From positions 372,001 to 436,000 of the forward strand of contig CANLDA010000001.1 in the NCBI GenBank assembly GCA_947489325.1: a DNA stretch of 64,000 nt, read 5' to 3'. The DNA is from an uncultured Paracoccaceae bacterium. Lineage in GTDB: Bacteria > Pseudomonadota > Alphaproteobacteria > Rhodobacterales > Rhodobacteraceae. The notes below the pieces were generated by a model. It was not told the origin of the DNA. It ran no database searches and saw nothing but the letters and a program-made list of their open reading frames with translations. The position numbers and the translations under genes were made by a program. This document shows, piece by piece, positions 1 to 6,816 of the stretch. Every line of letters starts with the position of its first letter. The first letter of the stretch is position 1.

Positions 1-1320
1 AGCGGGTATATTAACGCCTTCGAGTAAGGTCGAATTGCATATGATGTAGCGTATGCAATCGATTTCGGAGAACGCTCTCTCCGCATATAGCCTTACAATA
101 TCTGGAACTGCGCCATGATGATATAAAACGCCTTTTCTCAGCGCTTCAACCAACAGGTATTCAGAGTGCAGAAATTCAGCGATGTTCCTGCATACTCGCT
201 CAAGCGCAGGGGACTCGACTGGAGGAAGGAGTGGGATGAAACTTCGTGCGAAAAGTTCAATTCTCTTTGGTAAGTTGAAAAAAATGATGTTTTTGCGAGC
301 CGATTTTTCGATGATAAAGGCCTCTTCAGTTTGAGCGCCCAAGTCTGTTCTTTCCCAGTATCTGTCGAAGTACTGGTCATAGGTTTTCAGCTTGTCATTT
401 CGAAAGTCAGCAATTGAGTATCGCTCCGATTTCAGGTTCTCTCGGACTCTATAACTCGTTGGCGTCATTTCAGTGTAGCGGGGTCGTATATTTTCCTCAT
501 TGGCTAGGAACGGCGTGAGGAACTTTATCGCAGAGTTCGGGTTTTTTTGTTTTTGTAGGATTACGACCTTCGCAAGTAGAAGCTCCCGCTGCCCGTCTCC
601 AAGGAGGTTGTGAGCTTCATCAATAAAAACTGTGTCAAAGCGGAACTTGGGGTGTTCCGTGAAGAACCTCAACAACCTCTCCTGTGTCAAAACTGCTATT
701 ATCCGCGAGTCTCCGCCGTGATACATTTCCGCATGTGTGATAACTCGCCGGGTGCCTTCAGGTGGCATCTCACTTAGAAGGCGTTGCTTTGTCTGGGCAA
801 GCAGAGCCTTCGTAGGTACTACCACACAAATACTTTGGTCTTGGTTGCGGTTGCTGAATTTAGAGATCAGTTCCGACTTTCCGTATGAAGTCGGAGCAAC
901 TATCAGAACATCTTTACCATCATTCTCCCTGAAAAACGTTCCGAGCTCAATTTGTTGTTCTGTAAAGACGATGCCGTCAATTTCGTATTGGCTCATCAGC
1001 GCGCTAAAATAGTTGGGAAAAAAATGTTCTGCGCCTTCGTCCAGCAAGCCTTCTGTTGATGCGTTCTGAACGATTGGCATGAAGCCTTTCGACAATGACA
1101 CGTCATACAAGGGTTTGAAGTCTAAGGTGTGATTGGAGTACATTACGATGATCCTGTACCCCAGCAACACTGAGTGTTCCTCTGGCTCATTGAGCAGCAT
1201 CACAGCAATAGCAAGTAGTGCCGTTTTCTCTTCGTTGGAGAGCTCCTGTCTATCCATGAGCTTTTGGTACAAATGAAAGAAATCGGAATTTCGGATGGTT
1301 CTTAGAGGAAATCTGGCCAT
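1..1320 (-). CDS. hamB: Hachiman defence helicase HamB (N-terminal 440 residues, cut by window edge)
   Basis: The reverse strand is open from an ATG at 1320 to the first base of the window, giving 440 residues of a superfamily 2 helicase. Walker A reads APTSYGKSE at about residues 142-150, the Walker B/DEAH box reads FIDEAH at 232-237, and a motif V-like STLLEGVNIP lies at the end of the visible part. The ATG follows the hamA stop codon after one base, so the two genes form a tight, probably translationally coupled unit. In Hachiman, HamB is the helicase partner that loads on damaged or unusual DNA and controls HamA; that role is known from the family and not shown here. The C-terminal part lies outside the window. 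Another DUF1837-associated helicase class is possible but less likely given the pairing. Confidence 0.88.
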   Translation of the reverse strand, partial: MARFPLRTIRNSDFFHLYQKLMDRQELSNEEKTALLAIAVMLLNEPEEHSVLLGYRIIVMYSNHTLDFKPLYDVSLSKGFMPIVQNASTEGLLDEGAEHFFPNYFSALMSQYEIDGIVFTEQQIELGTFFRENDGKDVLIVAPTSYGKSELISKFSNRNQDQSICVVVPTKALLAQTKQRLLSEMPPEGTRRVITHAEMYHGGDSRIIAVLTQERLLRFFTEHPKFRFDTVFIDEAHNLLGDGQRELLLAKVVILQKQKNPNSAIKFLTPFLANEENIRPRYTEMTPTSYRVRENLKSERYSIADFRNDKLKTYDQYFDRYWERTDLGAQTEEAFIIEKSARKNIIFFNLPKRIELFARSFIPLLPPVESPALERVCRNIAEFLHSEYLLVEALRKGVLYHHGAVPDIVRLYAERAFSEIDCIRYIICNSTLLEGVNIPA

Positions 1321-1321
1321 T

Positions 1322-2134
1322 CTACGTTTCGTGCCTCAAAAAATTTTCTACGGCTTGGAACGTGTTTTTCTGGATTGATAGAGAAATTAATTTCGCAAAT
1401 TCGTTCGTGCCTAAATGATGTGAGTGGCTTGTCTTGAAATCGTCAATCGAGGCGGTTTCTTTTCCTCCAGAATAACAGACTGCCACTAACAATGCATTGA
1501 AGTCTTCGCTGCAATTGGAATTTGAAAACGCCCCTTCGGCATAGTCTTCGAGCAACGATTCGATCTTGTTTTTTAGACTACCAGAAGTCATCGCTACAGA
1601 TGCGCCGTTAATCGCGTTCATCCAAAGTGTTTCTCTGGTGTCGTTTAAGTTTTCCACCAATCCGTTTTTCGCTGTGGAAAGCAAGCTGCCTAGTTTTTGC
1701 GCACAGGTTTGAGTCGTAACATTTCCAGACTTTACTTCTGCAAACCACAGCTCGTTTGACTCGTTGTTCATCAAGACAAGGTCGAACCCTTTTTTGATTG
1801 ACCCTTCTTCTAGATTGAAGTTCGGAGATACTGGCTCATAAGCGCTAAAATAATGAACAAACAGGATATGAGTTAAGAGCTCGCCAATCATGCCCTTTTT
1901 CGTTTTGGCGGTTTTTGTATCGTATCGATTTAAGAATGAAGTCAGCGTACGTTTGTAGGAGTATATAGCGCTCGCTTTCTTGGCTCTCGCTACGCCGTGG
2001 CAGATTTCAGTAAGTCGGTCGCGAACAAGGGCCTTCAACTCTTCTGACAAGTGGTCCACGACAATATGAACGCAGCCATCATCCGTCACTTCGCAGGTGG
2101 TTCCCAAAATTTCGAACTCGCTATCAATATTCAA
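1322..2134 (-). CDS. hamA: Hachiman defence effector HamA (DUF1837 nuclease-like protein)
   Basis: This 270-residue protein carries a PD-(D/E)XK-like signature: KKGMIGELL with Glu85, then KKGFDLVL with Asp118, then WFAEVKSG with Glu133 and Lys135. This spacing and the following DUF1837-like region fit HamA, the nuclease effector of Hachiman. It directly precedes a DEAH helicase with a one-base gap, the standard hamA-hamB order. The start is a TTG at 2134, because an in-frame TAA lies immediately upstream and no early ATG exists; a slightly later start cannot be excluded. Codon choice is richer in A/T-ending codons than in the core genes to the right, as expected for transferred DNA. The acidic and lysine residues appear intact, so the nuclease is predicted to be active. 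Confidence 0.85.
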   Translation of the reverse strand: MNIDSEFEILGTTCEVTDDGCVHIVVDHLSEELKALVRDRLTEICHGVARAKKASAIYSYKRTLTSFLNRYDTKTAKTKKGMIGELLTHILFVHYFSAYEPVSPNFNLEEGSIKKGFDLVLMNNESNELWFAEVKSGNVTTQTCAQKLGSLLSTAKNGLVENLNDTRETLWMNAINGASVAMTSGSLKNKIESLLEDYAEGAFSNSNCSEDFNALLVAVCYSGGKETASIDDFKTSHSHHLGTNEFAKLISLSIQKNTFQAVENFLRHET

Positions 2135-2135
2135 T

Positions 2136-2390
2136 TAAATCGCTGCCATTAAATCCACCCTTAGAGTTCTACCTAAACGAGCAGCCCGCTGGAAGGGTTA
2201 CTTTTCGCTTGTTCCTCGGGAGACACTTTCGGGGCGTGAGGGTTTGGTCTGTAGGGCGATTGCATCGTTGCTTTTGTGCCACAGGTCTGAGTTCGCGTCT
2301 TTTGCTTCCAAAGTGCTTCCACGCGCAGATTTCGAACGCGAGCGACCTCGCGGGAGCGAGGCTTAACATATTGTTTTATTATGATATTAT
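2136..2390. other. Non-coding stretch between hamA and the tRNA-derived att site
   Basis: About 255 bases upstream of hamA hold no convincing gene; short open frames on both strands lack a usable ribosome-binding site and family features. A small hairpin (CCTCGC, loop GGGA, GCGAGG) lies at 2346-2361. The part next to the tRNA fragment, about 2366-2390, is very A/T rich. The stretch probably contains the hamAB promoter reading leftward, but I cannot point to clear -35/-10 boxes. Confidence 0.5.
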
Positions 2391-2435
2391 TGGTTGCGGG
2401 AGTAGGGTTTGAACCTACGACCTTCAGGTTATGAG
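2391..2435 (-). other. 3' fragment of initiator tRNA-fMet, probable attachment (att) site
   Basis: Read on the reverse strand, 2435 to 2391 gives the anticodon loop CTCATAA (CAT anticodon), the 3' anticodon strand CCTGA, variable bases, a perfect T arm (GTAGG, TTCAAAC, CCTAC), the acceptor strand TCCCGCA and ACCA. The A before the discriminator base (A72) and the CCTGAAGGTCG context match initiator tRNA-fMet. The 5' half is absent: upstream sequence is the end of the LysR gene and cannot form the D arm or acceptor stem. Fragments running from anticodon loop to CCA are the usual identity block left by tyrosine-integrase elements. The LysR stop codon TAA (2429-2431) lies inside this block. Confidence 0.82.
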
Positions 2436-3340
2436 TTAGTCATACCCTTCAACTGACTGCTGTTCTTATGATCCCGTTTCATTTGGGAACGCAGCCAGTT
2501 GGCGAACTGAGGGGCGCCGGGGATGTCACTCATATGAGGCGCGCAAATCAGGTAATACGCCTCTTGCATCGGGGTTTGATGTTCAAACGGGCGCACCAGT
2601 TTACCCTCGGCGATCAAACGACCTGTCAAACTGTGATGTCCCATCGCAAGCCCACCCCCTGCCATCGCGGCATTCAATGACACAGCATAGGTCGAGGCAT
2701 AGGTGATCGGCAGGTTGGGCCACGGAATATCCTGATCCTCGATCCATGCCTGCCAATTGCACAGCATGTTTGCGCAATCAAACAGATGCGTTTGGGCGAT
2801 GGTTTCCAGATTGCCTTTCCAATCCGGTGCGGCGACCGGATAAAAATACTCGCTCGCCAGTCGTTCCGCCCGGGCATCATCCGCAGGGCGCAATGAAAAC
2901 CGTACCTCTAAATCAGCCGAAGCGGCGTATTCCAAAGGCTCCCACAGTTCGGTCACGATGTTCAGCCGCACATTGGGATGCAACGCATAGAATTTCTTAA
3001 GACGAGGCGCCAGCCAGAAGGCCGCGAAACTCAGGTTTGTGTGTACCTGCACCGCGCTACGCTGATCCATCATCAAGGCCGTGGTGCCGCGCGATAGGGT
3101 GGCAAAGGCATCCCGTACCACGGGCAGATATGTGGCCCCTGTGCGGGTCAGTTCCAGGGTGCGCGAACGGCGCAGAAACAGAGGCTGCTTCAAATGTTGT
3201 TCCAGCGATTTGATGTGCTGGCTCACCGCCGATTGCGTCATGTTCAATTCGCGCGCCGCACCGGTGAATGACAGATGCCGCGCCGATGCTTCAAATGCTC
3301 GCAACCAGTTCAATGGGGGAAGAGGTCTGCGCATATCCAT
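2429..3340 (-). CDS. LysR-family transcriptional regulator (GcvA-like)
   Basis: The protein has 303 residues, normal for the family. Residues about 10-70 form the winged helix-turn-helix (LNWLRAFEASARHLSFTGAA, then MTQSAVSQHIKSLE), and the rest is a periplasmic-binding-protein-like effector domain. It is divergent from a class II aldolase gene, so it probably controls that gene; the inducer is unknown. A T-N11-A inverted repeat sits eight bases upstream of its start. Its last codons run into a tRNA-fMet fragment, and the TAA stop is part of that fragment, so the C-terminus may have been trimmed or rewritten by an integration event at this site. Confidence 0.9.
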   Translation of the reverse strand: MDMRRPLPPLNWLRAFEASARHLSFTGAARELNMTQSAVSQHIKSLEQHLKQPLFLRRSRTLELTRTGATYLPVVRDAFATLSRGTTALMMDQRSAVQVHTNLSFAAFWLAPRLKKFYALHPNVRLNIVTELWEPLEYAASADLEVRFSLRPADDARAERLASEYFYPVAAPDWKGNLETIAQTHLFDCANMLCNWQAWIEDQDIPWPNLPITYASTYAVSLNAAMAGGGLAMGHHSLTGRLIAEGKLVRPFEHQTPMQEAYYLICAPHMSDIPGAPQFANWLRSQMKRDHKNSSQLKGMTNS

Positions 3341-3347
3341 AACCTAG

Positions 3348-3366
3348 CCATAAGTTCACCTTATGG
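3348..3366. promoter_or_regulatory. LysR-type operator between lysR and aldolase genes
   Basis: CCATAAG and CTTATGG form a perfect 7-bp inverted repeat around TTCAC and contain the T-N11-A core of LysR binding sites. The repeat lies between the divergent lysR start (3340) and aldolase start (3441), where autoregulation and activation sites usually sit. Binding by this particular regulator is inferred. Confidence 0.6.
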
Positions 3367-3440
3367 CATAACGTTGTTTTTTTCGTTGGTAAAGCGTCGG
3401 GTGTTTCGGCAGTCTGCCACCAGCCAAGAGGAGATGCGCT

Positions 3441-4196
3441 ATGTCTGTTACTGAACTTCGCCCGAATATGGATCATTGGCAGGAACGTGTGGATATGGCC
3501 GCAGCCTTTCGCTGGACCGAACGCCTGAATTTCCACGAGGCCGTCGCGAACCACTTTAGCCTTGCCGTGAATGACGATGGCACACAGTTTCTGATGAACC
3601 CCAACCAGATGTATTTTGGCCGTATCCGCGCCAGCGATCTGTTGTTTCTGGATGCCAATGACCCGGATGTCATGAATAAACCCGGCGCACCCGATCCAAC
3701 CGCTTGGGGGCTGCATGGGTCTATTCACCGTCTGTGCCCACATGCGCGCTGCGTGATGCATGTGCATTCGATCCATGCCACGGTTTTGGCCTCTTTGGCA
3801 GACAGTTCCCTGCTGCCGATCGATCAGAATACCGCAACCTTTTTCAATCGTTATGTCGTCGACAATGATTTTGGCGGATTGGCGTTTAACGATGAAGGTG
3901 CACGTTGTGCGGCGGCATTGACTGATCCAAAGGTCAAGGTGATGATCATGGGCAACCATGGTGTGTTGGTTCTGGGGGATAGCCCTGCGGATACGTTCAA
4001 CCGTCTGTATTATTTCGAACGTGCGGCGGAAACCTATATTCGCGCACTGCAAACTGGTCAGAAGCTGCGCCTCCTCAGCGATGAGATCGCCGAGAAAACC
4101 GCACAGGAACTAGAGGATTATCCCGGTCAGGCCGAGGCCCATCTGCGTGAAATCAAGGCCGTTCTGGATGCCGAAGGATCAAACTACGCAAGCTAA
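3441..4196 (+). CDS. Class II aldolase/adducin-family protein
   Basis: The protein has 251 residues and the class II aldolase fold signature: HGSIHRLCPHARCVMHVHS around residues 93-111 gives the histidines that bind the divalent metal, followed by a later GNHGVLVLG segment with another metal-ligand His. Family members act on sugar phosphates or related hydroxy-acids (fuculose-phosphate aldolase, ribulose-phosphate epimerase, decarboxylases), so the substrate cannot be named. A good AGAGGAG ribosome site precedes the ATG. It stands alone on its strand, opposite a LysR gene and facing a GlxA-type regulator with only 19 bases between stop codons. Confidence 0.82.
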   Translation: MSVTELRPNMDHWQERVDMAAAFRWTERLNFHEAVANHFSLAVNDDGTQFLMNPNQMYFGRIRASDLLFLDANDPDVMNKPGAPDPTAWGLHGSIHRLCPHARCVMHVHSIHATVLASLADSSLLPIDQNTATFFNRYVVDNDFGGLAFNDEGARCAAALTDPKVKVMIMGNHGVLVLGDSPADTFNRLYYFERAAETYIRALQTGQKLRLLSDEIAEKTAQELEDYPGQAEAHLREIKAVLDAEGSNYAS

Positions 4197-4215
4197 GGAA
4201 AGCGCAGTCCCGCCC

Positions 4216-5157
4216 CTAAGGCATGCGCACCGCGCGCGGGGTTTTACCGAACTCCGCGCGAAAAGCGCGGGTCATCGCGGCGGGATCTTGATACCCGCTG
4301 CGCAACGCAATTTCTGAAATCGGCAGGGCAGTCTCGCTGACCAATTTGCGCGCCAGATTCAGGCGCAACCGCCGATATACGGTTTTGGGCGGCGCGCCCA
4401 ATTCTGCCCGCATTCGTGTTTCCAGCGCCTTTTGCGGGCGCCCCACACGACGCGCAATTTCAGCGATTGTCAGCGGCTCTTCAAGGTGTTCCTGCATCAA
4501 AGCCAGCGCACGGTTGATCATCGCCGTGCCCTTGTGATCCGGCCCGGCCTGCACGCCTGCCGCATCCTGTGTCATAAACAATTGCGCCACCTCTAGCGCC
4601 AGCGCCTGCCCCTGATCCCGCCCAATCAAAAAGGTCACAAGATCAAAGGACGCCATCGCCCCAGAACATGTGACGCGATTGCGATCCAACACATAGCGTT
4701 CACGTTGGGTCTCTATGTTTGGAAATCTTTCTGCAAAGGAGATCAGTTCTTGCCAGTGAATGGTCGCCCTGTAGCCATCCAACAGTCCCGCATCCGCCAA
4801 AAGCCAGCTTCCGGTGTCAAACCCAGCCAAGATTGAAAACCGCTTAGCGGCGGCGCGCAGGGCGGATTGCGTGGCCCACTTTGCATGAGCGTGAAAATCA
4901 TAGGACGGCATTACAACCAACATGTCGCCACTGGTCGACGACAGCTTGTCATGTGGCGCAACCTGCAATCCGCTTGAGCTGTGAACAGGGTCCCCGGTTA
5001 TGGTCAGAAATTGCCAATCATACAGGCGCTTTTCGGACAATGTATTGGCCGCGCGCAACGGCTCAATCGTGTTTGCCAGACAGAGGTTTGAAAACCCGTC
5101 AAACAGAAGAACGCCCATTTGCTGCGTTGTTGAGGATGTTTTTGACCAATTGTGCAT
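4216..5157 (-). CDS. GlxA-family transcriptional regulator (DJ-1/PfpI domain plus AraC HTH)
   Basis: At 313 residues it has the usual size. The N-terminal half (about 12-185) is a DJ-1/PfpI-like class I amidotransferase fold beginning MGVLLFDGFSNL; the C-terminal 100 residues are an AraC double helix-turn-helix (ALMQEHLEEPLTIAEIARR, then SGYQDPAAMTRAFRAEFGKT). The gene is divergent from an acyl-CoA operon that includes a CaiD-like hydratase, with 75 bases between starts. Characterised GlxA-type regulators include CdhR and GbdR, which govern carnitine and glycine-betaine catabolism in Pseudomonas, so control of the neighbouring operon by a quaternary-amine-related ligand is a reasonable inference. 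Confidence 0.88.
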   Translation of the reverse strand: MHNWSKTSSTTQQMGVLLFDGFSNLCLANTIEPLRAANTLSEKRLYDWQFLTITGDPVHSSSGLQVAPHDKLSSTSGDMLVVMPSYDFHAHAKWATQSALRAAAKRFSILAGFDTGSWLLADAGLLDGYRATIHWQELISFAERFPNIETQRERYVLDRNRVTCSGAMASFDLVTFLIGRDQGQALALEVAQLFMTQDAAGVQAGPDHKGTAMINRALALMQEHLEEPLTIAEIARRVGRPQKALETRMRAELGAPPKTVYRRLRLNLARKLVSETALPISEIALRSGYQDPAAMTRAFRAEFGKTPRAVRMP

Positions 5158-5232
5158 TAAAAATTTCTAATTCGGCATGGTGTATCAGGTCAATCCCATC
5201 ATCGTATTCAGGAAACCTGCAGGAGCACCCCC

Positions 5233-6396
5233 ATGCATTTTGGTATGACCGAAGAGCAGGCGATGATCGTTGAAACGACCCGCGCCTTTGTTGAAAAAGA
5301 AATATACCCCCATGAGGCCGAGGTGGAGCGCACTGGGCACCTGCCGATAGAGATCGTAAAAGAGGTTCAGCAAAAGGCCATCGAAACCGGCCTTTATGCA
5401 GCCAACATGCCTGAAGAGGTCGGCGGCGCTGGTTTGGATACGTTGACTTGGCTGCTCTATGAAAAAGAGCTGGGCCGCGCGAATTATGCCCTGCATTGGA
5501 CCTGCGTGGCGCGACCATCCAACATCCTGCTGGCCGGCACAGAGGCGCAAAAAGAGAAATACCTCTATCCCTGCATCAAAGGCGAGAAATGGGATTGCCT
5601 AGCAATGACAGAGCCGGGCGCCGGGTCGGATTTGCGCGGCATGACAGCAACTGCGCGCGAGGATGGCGATGATTTTGTCCTAAACGGCACCAAGCACTTC
5701 ATCAGCCATGCAGACATCGCCGATTTCGCCATCGTGTTCATGGCGACGGGCGAAGAAGACACCCCACGCGGGAAGAAGAAACTGATCACGGCATTTTTCG
5801 TTGATAAAGGCACGTCGGGGTTCTCCATCCGTGACGGCTATCGCAATGTCAGTCACCGTGGATATACCAACGCAGTGTTGGAATTTGACGATTGCCGTTT
5901 GCCCAAATCCGCCATTCTGGGCGAGGTGCATAAAGGATTTCAGGTGGCCAATGATTGGCTTGGCGCGACACGTCTGCAGGTGGCATCCACCTGCCTGGGC
6001 CGCGCTGAACGCGCCTTGGAACATGCGGTGTCTTACTGTGCTGAACGCAAACAATTCGGCCAACAAATCGGTAAATTCCAAGGTGTGTCGTTCAAGCTGG
6101 CCGATATGGCGACAGAACTGAAGGCGGCCAATCTGCTGACGCAAGAGGCGGCCTGGAAGTTTGATCAGGGCACCGTGACAGAATCCGACATGTCCATGGC
6201 CAAGCTGAAAGCGACAGAGATGTTGGCCTTTGTTGCGGACGAAGCCATCCAAATTCACGGCGGCATGGGTCTTATGGACGAACTGCCACTGGAGCGCATT
6301 TGGCGTGACGCACGGGTGGAACGCATTTGGGAAGGGACAAGCGAAATTCAACGACATATCATCAGTCGTGAGATGCTACGCCCACTTGGAGGATAA
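5233..6396 (+). CDS. Acyl-CoA dehydrogenase (CaiA-like)
   Basis: This 387-residue flavoprotein has the acyl-CoA dehydrogenase layout: an N-terminal helical domain, a middle beta domain with the signature AMTEPGAGSDLRGM, and a C-terminal helical domain ending QIHGGMGLMDELPLER and YEGTSEIQ-like WEGTSEIQRHI. It oxidises an acyl-CoA to the enoyl-CoA, or runs in the reductive direction in CaiA homologues. An AGGAG site precedes the ATG. It starts an operon with a SelW-like protein (one base downstream), an NDP-forming acyl-CoA synthetase and a CaiD-like hydratase, which together could activate and process a C4-type acid such as crotonobetaine. The substrate is inferred from context only. Confidence 0.88.
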   Translation: MHFGMTEEQAMIVETTRAFVEKEIYPHEAEVERTGHLPIEIVKEVQQKAIETGLYAANMPEEVGGAGLDTLTWLLYEKELGRANYALHWTCVARPSNILLAGTEAQKEKYLYPCIKGEKWDCLAMTEPGAGSDLRGMTATAREDGDDFVLNGTKHFISHADIADFAIVFMATGEEDTPRGKKKLITAFFVDKGTSGFSIRDGYRNVSHRGYTNAVLEFDDCRLPKSAILGEVHKGFQVANDWLGATRLQVASTCLGRAERALEHAVSYCAERKQFGQQIGKFQGVSFKLADMATELKAANLLTQEAAWKFDQGTVTESDMSMAKLKATEMLAFVADEAIQIHGGMGLMDELPLERIWRDARVERIWEGTSEIQRHIISREMLRPLGG

Positions 6397-6397
6397 A

Positions 6398-6688
6398 ATG
6401 CCCAAACCCATCGTTAAAATCACCTATTGCATTGGTTGCAACTGGATGCTGCGCGCCAGTTGGATGGCGCAAGAGTTGCTCTATACGTTTTCAACGGAAT
6501 TGGGCGGCGTAACATTGGTGCCTAATGATCAGGGCGGCGTGTTTGAAATCACGCTTGATGACGATGTGATTTGGGAACGTAAACGCGATGGCGGTTTTCC
6601 TGATGTGAAGGAATTGAAGGGCCGCGTGCGTGATCTAATCAATCCGGAACGTGATCTTGGCCATCTTGACCGTGCCGACGGGGATTGA
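6398..6688 (+). CDS. SelT/SelW/SelH-family (Rdx) thioredoxin-like protein
   Basis: A 96-residue protein starts at ATG 6398, one base after the acyl-CoA dehydrogenase stop, with GGAGG at the end of that gene serving as ribosome site. The N-terminus ITYCIGCNWMLRA carries the CxxC redox motif of the Rdx family, here with two cysteines rather than selenocysteine; the C-terminal GGFPDVKELKGRVRDLI is also typical. Rdx proteins are small thioredoxin-fold proteins with presumed thiol-redox roles. Its tight coupling to the dehydrogenase suggests a role linked to that operon, but no partner is known. Confidence 0.82.
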   Translation: MPKPIVKITYCIGCNWMLRASWMAQELLYTFSTELGGVTLVPNDQGGVFEITLDDDVIWERKRDGGFPDVKELKGRVRDLINPERDLGHLDRADGD

Positions 6689-6709
6689 TGTTGGCGCCCA
6701 GTTTCTATG

Positions 6710-6784
6710 CCTTCGGCGAGGATATTTGGGCCAAGAAGAAGCGTATTGGTTTTTCTTCTTGGTGAAAATATCCCCGCCGGAGGC
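6710..6784. repeat. Inverted pair of a dispersed intergenic repeat
   Basis: Two copies of the motif GGATATTT...CCAAGAAGAA face each other: one at about 6715-6741 forward, the other at 6751-6780 reversed. Flanking CCTTCGGCGAGG and CCCCGCCGGAGG extend the pairing, so the region can form a long imperfect hairpin. The same motif recurs at 45286-45309, 45436-45458 and, more diverged, 49027-49048. It lies between the SelW-like gene and the acyl-CoA synthetase and may act as a transcription attenuator or RNA stabiliser within the operon. Confidence 0.7.
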
Positions 6785-6816
6785 TCCTGACCTTATAACA
6801 CGCGAATAGGAAGCAA

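Noticed and set aside
2169-2412. Short open frames on both strands between hamA and the tRNA fragment
   Set aside because: No ribosome-binding site, no domain, and one runs into the att site; treated as non-coding.
2391-2435. A complete functional tRNA gene
   Set aside because: Only the anticodon loop to CCA is present; the acceptor 5' strand and D arm are absent.
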